Shown: piece after piece, positions 8,617 through 16,755 of the stretch
Numbering within the stretch: the first letter of the stretch is position 1
Layout of the letters: every line of letters starts with the position of its first letter
Source: Levilactobacillus yonginensis
GTDB lineage: Bacteria; Bacillota; Bacilli; Lactobacillales; Lactobacillaceae
Assembly (NCBI RefSeq): GCF_003946265.1
Contig: NZ_RHNO01000001.1
Location: 186,001-250,000 of the forward strand
DNA length: 64,000 nucleotides
Direction: 5' to 3'
Made by a program: the position numbers and the translations under genes
The notes under the pieces: model-generated
Database searches by the model: none
The model's input: the letters and a program-made list of their open reading frames with translations, nothing else
What the model was told of the DNA's origin: nothing

Positions 8617-9039
8617 CTAGGAAGATTGATTTAATTTTTGATCCCGAATATTAGAGGGGACAAAGAAATCTGATTCATGATTCTTAACGATAGCGGCGTA
8701 GTGATCAACTTTGTAGTTGATGGTTTCCAGATGTTTCTTGAGTTCGTCAATTTCAGCTAAGGTGCGTTCTTGCTGGGCCTTGACCATTTCGTAGCGTTCG
8801 GCAACGGTGCATTCACCCTCCTGGACAAGGTCCAGGTAATGTTGGATGCGTTCCACCGGCATCCCGGTCTTGCGGAAGCAAACAATGATGTTCAGCCATT
8901 CAAGGTCAACGTCATTGAAGACCCGGTTGTTGTTTTCATCACGCTGTACGTAGGGTAACATGCCATGGTCGTGGTAATAACGGATACTATAAGTAGAAAT
9001 TCCCATCTTTTGGGCAACTTCGTGGATGGTGTAAGACAT
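8617..9039 (-). CDS. MerR family transcriptional regulator
   Basis: A 140-residue regulator with the MerR N-terminal helix-turn-helix and wing: YTIHEVAQKMGISTYSIRYYHDHGML (residues 3-28) and NRVFNDVDLEWLNIIVCFRKTGMPVERI. A dimerisation coiled coil runs over about residues 75-120 (ERYEMVKAQQERTLAEIDELKKHLETINYKVDHY). No metal-binding Cys cluster is visible, so it belongs to the AdhR/BmrR/TipA-like group that senses organic or redox signals. A ggaggag site precedes ATG 9039. A dyad at 9059-9079 is its probable operator. Confidence 0.92.
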   Translation of the reverse strand: MSYTIHEVAQKMGISTYSIRYYHDHGMLPYVQRDENNNRVFNDVDLEWLNIIVCFRKTGMPVERIQHYLDLVQEGECTVAERYEMVKAQQERTLAEIDELKKHLETINYKVDHYAAIVKNHESDFFVPSNIRDQKLNQSS

Positions 9040-9058
9040 CGGGTCTCCTCCTAAGTGG

Positions 9059-9079
9059 TTAGTGTTCGACTAACTCTAA
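9059..9079. promoter_or_regulatory. MerR-type dyad upstream of merR
   Basis: TTAGTGTT and AACTCTAA form a near-perfect inverted repeat with a 5-bp centre (CGACT). Its form resembles MerR-family operators placed between -35 and -10. It lies between the merR ribosome site and the upstream region, consistent with autoregulation. Confidence 0.55.
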
Positions 9080-9229
9080 GTAATACCAATTATCTTACGC
9101 GTTCATAAATTAAACTGCAACAATTTGTGCTTATATTTGTTGAAACGGCGAGGGTGGTGGCTGTAAACTTTCTTTTTGGATAAATTGGTTGCCTTCTACC
9201 GGCTCTAATGCGGTACACTCAATGAAGAA

Positions 9230-9919
9230 ATGGGGGTGAGCGGTGTGAAACAGTATAACGTTCAGGTACATGGCGCAGATTTTGTGCCCGAGTTGCCATG
9301 GTCATCGGATTCAACCGATAGTGTGTGCGCCCTAGCGGCAAATGATCAACGGGACTTGTTGGTGTTGGATGACGATGAGGACCTGATGGAGATTGTGCCA
9401 CAGGCAACTCCGGAAACTGTGATGAAAAGACTGGAACGAACACCGTTTGACCGCCTCCTTTCCCAAATGACCTTGGCAAATGAAGGACCAGGGGATGCCG
9501 CGACGCAAGCCAGTTGGTACTTATTACTAGATGTTGCGGCGTTGAGTCACGCGGACCTCCTGAGCACGGCGGCCGCGTTAGTGGGACTGACGGTTGCCCC
9601 GGATTCCCCCGCCGCCCTGGCGGCAGCCCAGCAGGCTTTCTGTTGGCTATGGCAAACCAAAGTGACCGCGCATCAGTTGCTTCAACCGCAAGGACTACCA
9701 GTTCTCCAGCGTTTGCTGCGACAGCTGCGGAAACCAACGGCTGTGGCTAGATTTCAAGAACCAGAGAGTTGTGGGCAACGGAGCCGTCGTCTGGTTCATG
9801 ACGTCTTGGCATTGGATCACCAACGGGTAAATGCCCTGCGGCTACCAGCTTCCTGGCAACTTATTCGCTTGGCGATTATTGAACGGCAACGTTTAGTAAC
9901 CACAACTAATTATGATTGA
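9230..9919 (+). CDS. Conserved-looking hypothetical cytoplasmic protein
   Basis: Up to 229 residues from ATG 9230. In-frame GTG codons at 9236 and 9245 are alternative starts, and the GGGGGTGA stretch would serve GTG 9245. No signal peptide or membrane segment is present. The N-terminal part is acidic (LLVLDDDEDLMEIV, about residues 44-57). The rest is Ala/Leu/Gln-rich and helical with many Arg residues in the last 60. I do not recognise a family. Codon usage is like that of neighbours, and a terminator follows the stop, which supports a real gene. Confidence 0.65.
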   Translation: MGVSGVKQYNVQVHGADFVPELPWSSDSTDSVCALAANDQRDLLVLDDDEDLMEIVPQATPETVMKRLERTPFDRLLSQMTLANEGPGDAATQASWYLLLDVAALSHADLLSTAAALVGLTVAPDSPAALAAAQQAFCWLWQTKVTAHQLLQPQGLPVLQRLLRQLRKPTAVARFQEPESCGQRSRRLVHDVLALDHQRVNALRLPASWQLIRLAIIERQRLVTTTNYD

Positions 9920-9926
9920 ATTTACG

Positions 9927-9960
9927 ATGTCACTCGACCAATGTTGGGTGACATTTTTTT
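9927..9960 (+). terminator. Terminator of the hypothetical gene
   Basis: ATGTCAC pairs with GGTGACAT, followed by a run of T residues. Confidence 0.8.
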
Positions 9961-10169
9961 GCGACTAAATTATATACGAATTTAATTACGGGTTTTATAT
10001 AAATAGTTCGTGAATATAAATAAAATAGATAGACAATCACCTAAAAGTCACGTATGATTAGCCATAAATACGAATTTAGTGGTTGCTGGCCTCCGAGAAT
10101 AGTTGGCGGCTGGCTGAGGCTATGGACATAGTAAGTTGTACGGTAGTGGACACATAGGGGGGAACGGAT

Positions 10170-11246
10170 ATGCATTGGTTAGCTGATTTGTTAGCGGCCA
10201 TCGGTGTTGTTTTGAACGGTATTCCACAGGGAATCATGGCCATGTCATTGGGGTTTGCCATTTTTCCGACCATGTTTTCTTTTATTTTTGCTTCCGCGGT
10301 CAACGGCGCTTTCGGCGCCGTGGCACCGTTGTCGTTTCAGGCGGAATCGTTAGCACTGACCGGTAAATTGGGCCGGAACCTACGCGAACGAACGTCCATT
10401 ATTCTGGGTGGCTCAATCATCATGTTGTTGATTGGGGTCACGGGAACGCTGACTAAGATCGTTGCGATTTTGGGAAATAATATTATGGCCGGCATGATGG
10501 CCGGTGTAGGCATCATGCTAGCCAAGATTGCGCTGGGAATGGCGAAAGATGAACAATTGACTGGCTGGTTATCCGTCGGTCTGGCTGCCATCACTTATCT
10601 GATAACCAAGGATCTGGTGTGGACCATCGTGATTTCTGTTGTGGGGTCCAGCCTGGCCGCGGTATTTATCGAACACTACCGTGCTGAGTTGCCGGAACAC
10701 GTGACGGCGCGGCGCTTCATCTTCACGAAGCCGACCATTAGTCTGCGGGTAGTTCGTGGCGCGTTGAGTCTGGCTTGTCTGAACATCGGGGCCAACATCT
10801 CGTATGGTCTGATTACCGGTCAAATGACGGGGCAGAAACCCAATCCAGTCGACCTGAACCTGTTAACGGGGACCCAGGCGTTGGCGGATATGGGGACCAG
10901 TCTATTAGGCGGGGCGCCAGTAGAAGCCATTATTTCAGCGACGGCCAGTGCACCGGAACCGGTCGTTGCCGGCATCATGATGATGTTGATTATGGCGGCC
11001 ATTTTAGCTATTGGCTGGTTACCGAAGTTGGGTAAATACGTGCCGAGTGCGTCGATTGCGGGCTTCCTGTTTATTTTGGGAACCGTCGTGATTTTTCCAG
11101 AGAATGCGACTGCGGCCTTGCATGGTGCAGATGGAACTGTTGCAGCAATTACGCTCGTGGTGACGGCGGTGGCCGATCCGTTTGCCGGGCTGTTATCGGG
11201 AGCCGCGTTGAAATTTATTCTGCCACTCATTGGACTGGGGGTCTAG
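10170..11246 (+). CDS. NCS2/AzgA-like purine permease
   Basis: A 358-residue polytopic membrane protein with about 10-11 hydrophobic segments. Features point to the xanthine/uracil/guanine permease superfamily: the FPTMFSFIFASAVNGAFGAVAPLSFQAESLAL segment, an internal repeat layout and Gly-rich helices such as GGAPVEAIISATASAPEPV. The gene immediately downstream encodes a purine-type phosphoribosyltransferase, 6 nt away, so this is most likely a nucleobase uptake and salvage pair. The protein is shorter than typical NCS2 members (about 430 residues). ATG 10170 is preceded by ggggggaa. No purine riboswitch was found upstream. Confidence 0.75.
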   Translation: MHWLADLLAAIGVVLNGIPQGIMAMSLGFAIFPTMFSFIFASAVNGAFGAVAPLSFQAESLALTGKLGRNLRERTSIILGGSIIMLLIGVTGTLTKIVAILGNNIMAGMMAGVGIMLAKIALGMAKDEQLTGWLSVGLAAITYLITKDLVWTIVISVVGSSLAAVFIEHYRAELPEHVTARRFIFTKPTISLRVVRGALSLACLNIGANISYGLITGQMTGQKPNPVDLNLLTGTQALADMGTSLLGGAPVEAIISATASAPEPVVAGIMMMLIMAAILAIGWLPKLGKYVPSASIAGFLFILGTVVIFPENATAALHGADGTVAAITLVVTAVADPFAGLLSGAALKFILPLIGLGV

Positions 11247-11252
11247 GAACGC

Positions 11253-11795
11253 ATGGAAACGTATGAACTAAAAGTGGGGCCGTTAACGCGGCAGTTACCA
11301 ATTGTCCCAATCAGTGATGAATTGGCTATCGCTTCGTTTGTGCTGTTGGGTGATGCTGAACTAACGGACTATGCCGCTCGGGCTTTGGCTAAACAGGTGC
11401 CAGCTGACTTTGATTATTTGGTTACAATGGAAAGCAAAGGGATTCCGCTGGCCCAGGAACTGAGTCGGGTGACGGCGCACCCGCAGTTCGTTGTTTTACG
11501 GAAGTCAGAGAAGGATTATATGCGTGACCCTTTGAAGGTGCCAGTGACGGCCATTACGACCAGCGCACCCCAAGAATTGGTATTAGATGGTGCCGATGCA
11601 GACCGCTTGGCCAATAAGCGAGTCGTGATTGTTGACGATGTTATCAGCAGTGGCGGTTCTTTGACCGCCGCTCAGGCCCTGATTGAAAAAGCTGGGGCCA
11701 CGGTGGTTGGGCAGGTGGCAGTGCTGGCCGAAGGGGATGCGGCCGACCGGACTGATATCCAGTACTTAGCCAAACTACCATTATTTCCTCTATAG
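11253..11795 (+). CDS. Type I phosphoribosyltransferase (adenine/xanthine-like)
   Basis: A 180-residue soluble enzyme. The PRPP-binding signature VVIVDDVISSGGSL (about residues 126-139) is intact, and the N-terminal MESKGIPLAQEL and PQFVVLRKSEKDYM motifs resemble adenine/xanthine phosphoribosyltransferases. Such enzymes convert a nucleobase and PRPP to the nucleoside monophosphate. The gene is coupled to the upstream permease (6-nt gap, ribosome site inside its stop region), indicating joint import and salvage. The exact base is uncertain: the family includes Apt-, Xpt- and PurR-like members, and no PurR N-terminal HTH is present. Confidence 0.85.
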   Translation: METYELKVGPLTRQLPIVPISDELAIASFVLLGDAELTDYAARALAKQVPADFDYLVTMESKGIPLAQELSRVTAHPQFVVLRKSEKDYMRDPLKVPVTAITTSAPQELVLDGADADRLANKRVVIVDDVISSGGSLTAAQALIEKAGATVVGQVAVLAEGDAADRTDIQYLAKLPLFPL

Positions 11796-11809
11796 AAAAC
11801 GAGTATGCC

Positions 11810-11846
11810 AGCGTTGTGGATGACTAATTCACAGCGCTTTTTTTGG
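11810..11846 (+). terminator. Terminator of the permease/PRTase operon
   Basis: AGCGTTGTG pairs with CACAGCGCT across a short loop, followed by seven T residues. Confidence 0.8.
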
Positions 11847-11886
11847 TTATTTCGGACAGATTTAAACAGTTGAGAAACACAAAATT

Positions 11887-11996
11887 AGGGGCTGGATTTG
11901 CGTCAAATCAGACTTTTCCCCTGCAAAATAAAAACGTCTTGTCTTATTAACAATGTTGAACTATATTTAATTTAGTTAGTTTAATCAACAATTGTT
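11887..11996 (+). promoter_or_regulatory. Leader hairpins upstream of the four-paralogue array
   Basis: Two inverted repeats precede the secreted-protein array. The first is AGGGG...CCCCT (11887-11922), enclosing GGATTTG cgt CAAATC. The second is AACAATGTTGA (11949-11959) against TCAACAATTGTT (11985-11996). Neither has a T-run, so they are more likely operator or leader structures than terminators. The promoter itself is probably in the AT-rich spacer of the second repeat. Confidence 0.4.
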
Positions 11997-12016
11997 TCGG
12001 AAAGCAGGGGAAGCGG

Positions 12017-12517
12017 ATGAGCATTAAGAGATTGCTGTTTGGTTTGGCAGGCGTCGTTTTAGGCGGTGCATTGCTATCAGTGCCAGCTCAGGCCGATACG
12101 CTACCAACTCAGTATCAGGGGACTTGGTACGGCTACATTAGTTCTGAAAAGAGTCACCACGTTCGGCGGTATTACTTCAATCAGGTGACGATTAAGTCCA
12201 ATCACATTAGTTACGACTATGAGAACACAACTAACCCGCGGTTTAAGAATTTAAAGTGGACCTGGGGAGCTTCGGCGAAGGCATCCTACCGCGGCAAGGT
12301 TGATCGAAAAGGTCGCCAGATTTATCGGATCTTCACGGCTCGCACCGATGAGGATGCGCTGGGAAAGATTCGGTTGGGTAACGTTAAGGGTGTTGGTATT
12401 GCCCGGACGGCGCTGATTTTGAACGTGGGGTACGAGAACCTCTACCTCTTCCGTCAGCCGACCCGAAGCCATGCCTGGGGTGAAGAGTACGAAGATTCGT
12501 TTGATATTTATGAGTGA
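12017..12517 (+). CDS. Secreted WYGY/FRQP paralogue 1
   Basis: A 166-residue protein with a signal peptide (MSIKRLLFGLAGVVLGGALLS...PAQA, cleavage near residue 26). The mature N-terminus carries LPTQYQGTWYGYISSEK and the C-terminus LYLFRQPTRSHAWG. These two motifs recur in the next three genes, with a variable beta-rich centre between them. I do not recognise the family. It looks like a small extracellular beta-barrel or lipocalin-size domain without an anchor. It is first in a tightly spaced four-gene unit, with 16 nt to the next gene. The start is supported by gcaggggaagcgg upstream. Confidence 0.8.
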   Translation: MSIKRLLFGLAGVVLGGALLSVPAQADTLPTQYQGTWYGYISSEKSHHVRRYYFNQVTIKSNHISYDYENTTNPRFKNLKWTWGASAKASYRGKVDRKGRQIYRIFTARTDEDALGKIRLGNVKGVGIARTALILNVGYENLYLFRQPTRSHAWGEEYEDSFDIYE

Positions 12518-12533
12518 TCCAGAGAGAATGTGA

Positions 12534-13046
12534 GTGGGGATGAGACAAGTGAAACGACATATTTTAGTAGGCGTGGTCAGTCTGGGACTCACGTTATTGG
12601 CCGGTGGGGTCACTGCTCAGGCGAAGATCCAGTTGCCTAAGAGTTATCAGGGAACTTGGTACGGGTACGTGTGCTCAGAAAAGGTGGATCACGTGAGAAC
12701 GTACAATGTGGTTAAGGTGGGCTTTACCCGTAATCGGTTTGACTACGCGTACTTGAAAACGACTCACAGCGACCTTAGTCAGCTGGACTGGCAGTGGGAA
12801 GAACACACGCTGACAAGTTACGGTAAAAAGGTCAATAAGCACCATCAAACGTATTACACCATCTCCACGGCGGGGTTCGCTGACGACATCGATCACATGC
12901 AGTTAGTCACGGTTAAGGTTAATGGTCAACGGCTGCAGGCACTGAAGATGACAGCGCAACCGGATACGCTCTATGCCTTTCGGCAACCGTTGCGGACTCA
13001 CGCTTGGGGTTGGGATTTTGAGGATTTTGCGCCAACAGATGTCTAG
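12534..13046 (+). CDS. Secreted WYGY/FRQP paralogue 2
   Basis: Up to 170 residues. Starts at ATG 12534, ATG 12540 or GTG 12549 are all possible (upstream agagaatgtgagtgggg). The signal peptide ends GGVTAQA. The mature part begins LPKSYQGTWYGYVCSEK and ends TLYAFRQPLRTHAWGWDFEDF, matching the array consensus. A Cys follows the WYGY motif, and the remaining sequence diverges strongly from paralogue 1. This is consistent with duplication followed by diversification of a surface or secreted protein. No anchor motif or catalytic signature is seen. Confidence 0.78.
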   Translation: MGMRQVKRHILVGVVSLGLTLLAGGVTAQAKIQLPKSYQGTWYGYVCSEKVDHVRTYNVVKVGFTRNRFDYAYLKTTHSDLSQLDWQWEEHTLTSYGKKVNKHHQTYYTISTAGFADDIDHMQLVTVKVNGQRLQALKMTAQPDTLYAFRQPLRTHAWGWDFEDFAPTDV

Positions 13047-13061
13047 AGAGGATAACTAATA

Positions 13062-13559
13062 ATGAAGAAATTAATGTTCTTAGGGTTAGCCGCATTGGGA
13101 CTAGCCTTGGCTAGCAGTGCACCAGCACAGGCGGCCAGTCAATCGGCTAAGTTGCCAGCAAGTTACCAAGGTGTGTGGTACGGGTACGTGGGTAAGGTGA
13201 AACAACATGGTAAATCTTACTATGAAGTTGATAAGATGACGATTACTAATAGTCGGCTCACGGTTGCCGATATGTTTACGGCGAACCAGAATTTAACTCA
13301 CCAGAAGTGGCAATACAGTCTGGTTTTGCCACTAGTTATCACGAAGAAGGTTAACCAAAAGGGGCATGAACGCTACATTTTACGGGCCAATGCGGTTAAG
13401 TTTGATAGTTCAGCTTTACCAACGTTGCGGAAAAAACAGGTCAAAGTCAGTGGTAAAAAGACGACGGCACTCTGGCTTCGGGCAGAGGGGGAAAACACCT
13501 ATGCCTTTAGACAACCGCTGCGCACCCATTCATGGGGACCAGATAGCTACTTCAGTTAA
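13062..13559 (+). CDS. Secreted WYGY/FRQP paralogue 3
   Basis: 165 residues with a signal peptide ending PAQA (about residue 24), then LPASYQGVWYGYVGKVK and, near the end, TYAFRQPLRTHSWG. The central region is Lys-rich and predicted beta. The gene follows paralogue 2 by 15 nt with agaggata as ribosome site, and precedes paralogue 4 by 9 nt, so co-translation is likely. No known domain was recognised. Confidence 0.78.
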   Translation: MKKLMFLGLAALGLALASSAPAQAASQSAKLPASYQGVWYGYVGKVKQHGKSYYEVDKMTITNSRLTVADMFTANQNLTHQKWQYSLVLPLVITKKVNQKGHERYILRANAVKFDSSALPTLRKKQVKVSGKKTTALWLRAEGENTYAFRQPLRTHSWGPDSYFS

Positions 13560-13568
13560 GGAGCGAAT

Positions 13569-14060
13569 ATGATGATCAAAGCAGGACTTAAAGGGGTAAT
13601 CTTAGGAATTGCCAGCGTTGGCTTATTTCTAGTTGGGACCACGGCCCCAGTTCAGGCGGCCAGCAAAACGGTCAAACTGCCTAGTAGCCTCAAGGGAAGT
13701 TGGTACGGCTATTTAGGAAAAGATGAGAATGATTGGCATCGTTATGGCGTGGTCAAATTATCCTTGACCAAGAATTTTACGTTGCGGACTTATACGAGTA
13801 AGAAAAAGTCGCTCAAGCCACTTCGGTGGGAAATGACCACCAAGGTACCCGTTACATATACCAAAAAGGCCAAAGGGGTTTACCGGCTCTATTCACGGAA
13901 TAAAGCGGATCTGGATTCCCCAGTTTTCATTAGCCGTAAGCAGGTTAACGTGAAAGTGTTGGGAAAGAAGAAAATGGCATTGAAACTCCGGATGGATGGC
14001 GAAAATGTCTATCTTTTCCGGCAGCCATTGCGGAGTCATATGTGGACGTATAGTATTTAA
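13569..14060 (+). CDS. Secreted WYGY/FRQP paralogue 4
   Basis: 163 residues (ATG 13569 or 13572, aaggagcg site). The signal peptide ends PVQA near residue 30. The family motifs are LPSSLKGSWYGYLGKD and VYLFRQPLRSHMW, so the Tyr-Gln-Gly of the first motif has become Leu-Lys-Gly. The mature protein is very basic (many Lys/Arg), unlike paralogue 1, which has an acidic tail. The array ends here and is followed within about 35 nt by a long-stem repeat unit (14094-14264) that could also act as its 3' end structure. Confidence 0.78.
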   Translation: MMIKAGLKGVILGIASVGLFLVGTTAPVQAASKTVKLPSSLKGSWYGYLGKDENDWHRYGVVKLSLTKNFTLRTYTSKKKSLKPLRWEMTTKVPVTYTKKAKGVYRLYSRNKADLDSPVFISRKQVNVKVLGKKKMALKLRMDGENVYLFRQPLRSHMWTYSI

Positions 14061-14093
14061 GCTGTTTAAACTGGTTGTTACTTGCCGTCTCCA

Positions 14094-14264
14094 GTGGCCC
14101 GGACTGACCCACAGTGTGGGGACCACCTGCGGCCTGGGGAGCGGTCCTTCGGCTCGACTTGAAGCCTCGTAAAGTTCGACGAGTCTCCAAGCTCGTCCCA
14201 CGTCATCGATTGGCCAATTCAGCCAATCAATGACGTTAGCACTGCGTGAATCAGTCCGGACCAC
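14094..14264 (-). repeat. Long-stem structured repeat, copy 1 (minus orientation)
   Basis: The closing stem pairs GTGGCCCGGACTGA (14094-14107) with TCAGTCCGGACCAC (14251-14264) with one bulge. Inside are a long hairpin with arms GATTGGC/GCCAATC near 14205-14235, a CTTGAAG...CTCCAAG hairpin (about 14158-14193), and a GGACC...GGTCC hairpin (about 14118-14145). Read on the minus strand it shows the family core: GGACGAGCTTGGAGAC, GGCTTCAAGTCGAGC, GGACCGC and CCCCACA. It starts about 33 nt after the stop of paralogue 4. Confidence 0.75.
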
Positions 14265-14483
14265 CTACGACTACTATTGGTGAGTTAACGTAACTTAGCT
14301 TTCGTGATGAACTGGATTGTGCTAGATGGTCATGTTTGGATATGGATAGAGATGAACCCTTATCACTGGTAGTTTGTTGGGGCAGTTATTTAGCTGAGCC
14401 ATTGTTAAAGTAATCAAGTTTTCGCAGCTGAACTGGGTGAAACCTTTTTAACCTGTTGATCCGTGTAAGATTGTTGATCTAGC

Positions 14484-14672
14484 GTAGCCGGAGGTTGCCA
14501 GGGCGGGGGCCGGCCGTGTCGGTGTTATCTGACCGGGTTTTTGGTCAGATAACACGGGACGAGCTTGGAGACCCGCAGGGGTTTCAGCGGGGCTTCAAGT
14601 CGAGCCGGAAGCCCGTACTTTGGCTGCAGGCGGTCCCCACAGCAGGCCTCCGCCCTGGCGGCCGGAGGCGGC
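14484..14672 (+). repeat. Long-stem structured repeat, copy 2 (plus orientation)
   Basis: The closing stem pairs GCCAGGGCGG (14497-14506) with CCGCCCTGGC (14650-14659), extended by GGTT/GGCC wobble pairs. The first inner hairpin is nearly perfect (GTGTTATCTGACC with GGTCAGATAACAC). The second has CCCGC...GCGGG under CTTGGAG/CTTCAAG. The core GGCTTCAAGTCGAGCC and the closing CCCCACAGC match copies at 37.6 and 54.2 kb. It also shares the outer GTAGCCGGAGGTTGCCAGGG start. Confidence 0.78.
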
Positions 14673-14703
14673 CGTTCACCAGATTCCCCAAACCAATACA
14701 AAC

Positions 14704-14756
14704 TAAAAAAACAGGTTCCAACTACGCGCACTTCAAACGCTGGTTGGAACCTGTTT
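14704..14756 (-). terminator. Terminator of oppA (minus strand)
   Basis: AAACAGGTTCCAA pairs with TTGGAACCTGTTT over a loop of about 22 nt. On the minus strand it is followed by a T-run, 75-125 nt after the oppA stop. Confidence 0.82.
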
Positions 14757-14829
14757 CTTCTATATTAATACGTTTATACAAGAGGGGGGTGTTAGGGACT
14801 GAATCGAATCGTTTGGTAGCGGTCGTCGA

Positions 14830-16473
14830 TTACTTGGCGATGTAGGTCGTCTTGAAGTCGTAAGGCACACCGGCACCGTTGTACACGATGCTCTTAACGC
14901 TGCTGCGTAACAGTTGTGATTTAGCAGCTTGGTACAGTGGAATCGTTCCCTGGTCGTTGATCAGCACTTTTTCAGCCTTGACCAGCTTGTTCCAACGCGT
15001 CGTTGGCTTGTTGCCGTCTTGGTTTTCAGCTTCGTCGAGGAGTTTATCAAATTGGGTGTTCTTCCAACCAGTCGTGTTGTAACTGGAGTTGGCTTCGAAG
15101 ACGTCCAAGAAGTTGATTGGGTCGGCGAAGACAGATTGCCAGCCGGCTAAGGTCAGTTCGTAGTTCCCGTTGTTTTGTTGGGTAATCAATTGCACGTAAG
15201 GCACCGTCTTGATGGTGACCTTAACGTTTGGTAACTTTTCGAGGGAACTTTGAACAAATTCAGCGGTTTGCTTGCTGGTGTCGGTGTCGGAAACAGACAG
15301 GGTCACGTCGAGCTTCTTGTCACCAGTTTGCTTCAAGCCTTTGGCTAACAGGCTCTTAGCTTGGTTCAAGTTGTAAGAAACGCCGGACTTCACGTAGGCT
15401 TCTTTGTTGAAGGCCTCACCAGTCTTAGGGTTGTTGCCCATGCCAGCTGGGACGAAGCCTTTGGAAGCAATTGAACCATCTTGCAGAACGTCGTTGACCA
15501 ATTGGTTGCGGTCGATGGCTAAGGAGAGGGCTTTACGAACGTTGGTGTTCTTAAAGGCGGCTACTTTCTTTTGGTTCAAATCCAACCGTTGGGAACCAGT
15601 AGGGAGGCGTTTAACGAAGTCCTTACTGTTCTTGTTGTTCTTGATTTGTTGGCCACTTAAGAGTGTTTCATCGGTCTTCTTAGCATTGTACAGGTTGTAG
15701 CTAGTCGTCGTGGATTCGGTCACTTGTTCGTTGATCTTGTCCAGGTGAACGGCTTGCTTGTCCCAGTAGGTCTTGTTCTTAGCCAATGTCCAGGACTTGC
15801 CGGTCCCGTTCCACTTGGTCAAACGGAATGGGCCGTTGTAGACCGTGGTAGCGGAGCTGGTCCCATACTTCTTCCCAAACTTGTTGACGGCACTTTCGTT
15901 CAATGGGTAGAAGAGGGGCCAAGCCAGTAATTTCTTGAAGTAGGAAACAGGTTTAGTCAGTTGCACGGTCAGTTTGTATTTGCCATCGGCCTTGATACCT
16001 AAAGCACTGAGCGACTTCTTTCCCTTGTTGACGGCTTCGGCGTTCTTGACCTGATAGAGGTAGAAGGCGTCTTGCGAAGCGGTCTTAGGATCCAGCGTCC
16101 GTTGCCAGGAATAAACGAAATCCTTGGCGGTCACGGTGTCACCGTTGGACCACTTGGCACCCTTGCGTAAGTTGAAGGTGTAAGTCTTGCCGCCGTTAGT
16201 GACCTTGGTGCTCGTGGCCAGGGCGTTGGCGGGAACGCCTTTACTGTTCAAACGGTAAAGACCTTCCTGCGTGTTCTGCAAGACTGTGAAACTCAGGGTA
16301 TCGGTAGCTTGCGCCAGGTCGGAGGAGGCGAGTTCGGAAGACTCCGTCCAGTTCAACTCCTGCTTGGCGGCATACTTGCCGGTGGAACTACTACTGCTAG
16401 ACTGGCTCCCACAACCGGCTAACGTTAATCCAATAACTGCTGCAACTGCTAAAACCGTTCCCTTTTTCTTCAT
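14830..16473 (-). CDS. oppA: Oligopeptide ABC transporter substrate-binding lipoprotein
   Basis: A 547-residue extracellular binding lipoprotein. The signal peptide and lipobox LAGC (Cys about residue 21) are followed by a Ser/Gly linker and the SBP_bac_5 fold, with recognisable stretches such as EGLYRLNSKGVPANALATS, FNLRKGAKWSNGDTVTAKDFVYSWQRTLDPKT and GWQSVFADPINFLDVFEANSSYNTTGW. It delivers peptides to an Opp permease, but no permease or ATPase genes are adjacent, so it is an orphan binding protein. An Asp-type T-box leader (16496-16755) precedes it, linking expression to tRNA-Asp charging. Start ATG 16473 has AGGAG upstream. Confidence 0.93.
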   Translation of the reverse strand: MKKKGTVLAVAAVIGLTLAGCGSQSSSSSSTGKYAAKQELNWTESSELASSDLAQATDTLSFTVLQNTQEGLYRLNSKGVPANALATSTKVTNGGKTYTFNLRKGAKWSNGDTVTAKDFVYSWQRTLDPKTASQDAFYLYQVKNAEAVNKGKKSLSALGIKADGKYKLTVQLTKPVSYFKKLLAWPLFYPLNESAVNKFGKKYGTSSATTVYNGPFRLTKWNGTGKSWTLAKNKTYWDKQAVHLDKINEQVTESTTTSYNLYNAKKTDETLLSGQQIKNNKNSKDFVKRLPTGSQRLDLNQKKVAAFKNTNVRKALSLAIDRNQLVNDVLQDGSIASKGFVPAGMGNNPKTGEAFNKEAYVKSGVSYNLNQAKSLLAKGLKQTGDKKLDVTLSVSDTDTSKQTAEFVQSSLEKLPNVKVTIKTVPYVQLITQQNNGNYELTLAGWQSVFADPINFLDVFEANSSYNTTGWKNTQFDKLLDEAENQDGNKPTTRWNKLVKAEKVLINDQGTIPLYQAAKSQLLRSSVKSIVYNGAGVPYDFKTTYIAK

Positions 16474-16495
16474 CCCAAAACATCTCCTAAAATAA

Positions 16496-16755
16496 AAATC
16501 GTCCTTATGTAATCTCTACATAAGGACGATTTCACTCGCGGTGCCACCTTGTTTTATGGGGGACTCGCGCCCACCATCTCCGTAACTTCTGTTGCCAAAA
16601 GTCGGAAGCGGTAACGGGCTTCATGTCGAACAACCGGCTTGCACCAGCTGTTAGCTACCAGGCTCATCTTCGCTGCTCAGTTGTAAGCCACCTTTTCAGC
16701 TACCGGTGGTCTCTAGACTTAGCGTGAACAGCTACTCTTCCTGGTGATGCGTTCG
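16496..16755 (-). promoter_or_regulatory. T-box leader of oppA, specifier GAU (Asp)
   Basis: The minus strand carries the T-box sequence GGTGGCACCGCG (16537-16548) and a perfect terminator hairpin (16496-16532) followed by TTTTTATTTT, just before the oppA ribosome site. Stem I can be folded: ACCAGG/CCTGGT base, AAGAGTA on the 5' side, GCTGTTC/GAGCAGC above, and AGAGACCACCGG...GAAAAGGTGGC at the top. After GAA (16669-16671) the specifier position reads GAU (16666-16668), an Asp codon. The antiterminator bulge base is C, which fits the G discriminator usual for tRNA-Asp. AUG, one base further, would need an A discriminator and fits less well. Confidence 0.85.

Noticed and set aside
8397-8654. 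85-codon plus-strand frame between the MFS and merR genes
   Set aside because: It runs through the merR terminator and the merR 3' end and has no ribosome site.
9961-10169. Purine riboswitch upstream of the permease
   Set aside because: The conserved loop and junction sequences of the purine aptamer are absent.
14495-14845. Open frames inside structured repeat copies (also 37.6, 44.0, 50.0, 54.2 and 54.8 kb)
   Set aside because: They arise from GC-rich stems, differ in frame between copies and have no start signals.
16666-16671. Methionine specifier (AUG) for the oppA T-box
   Set aside because: In known T-boxes the codon follows GAA directly, giving GAU. The antiterminator C also fits a G discriminator (Asp), not the A of tRNA-Met.
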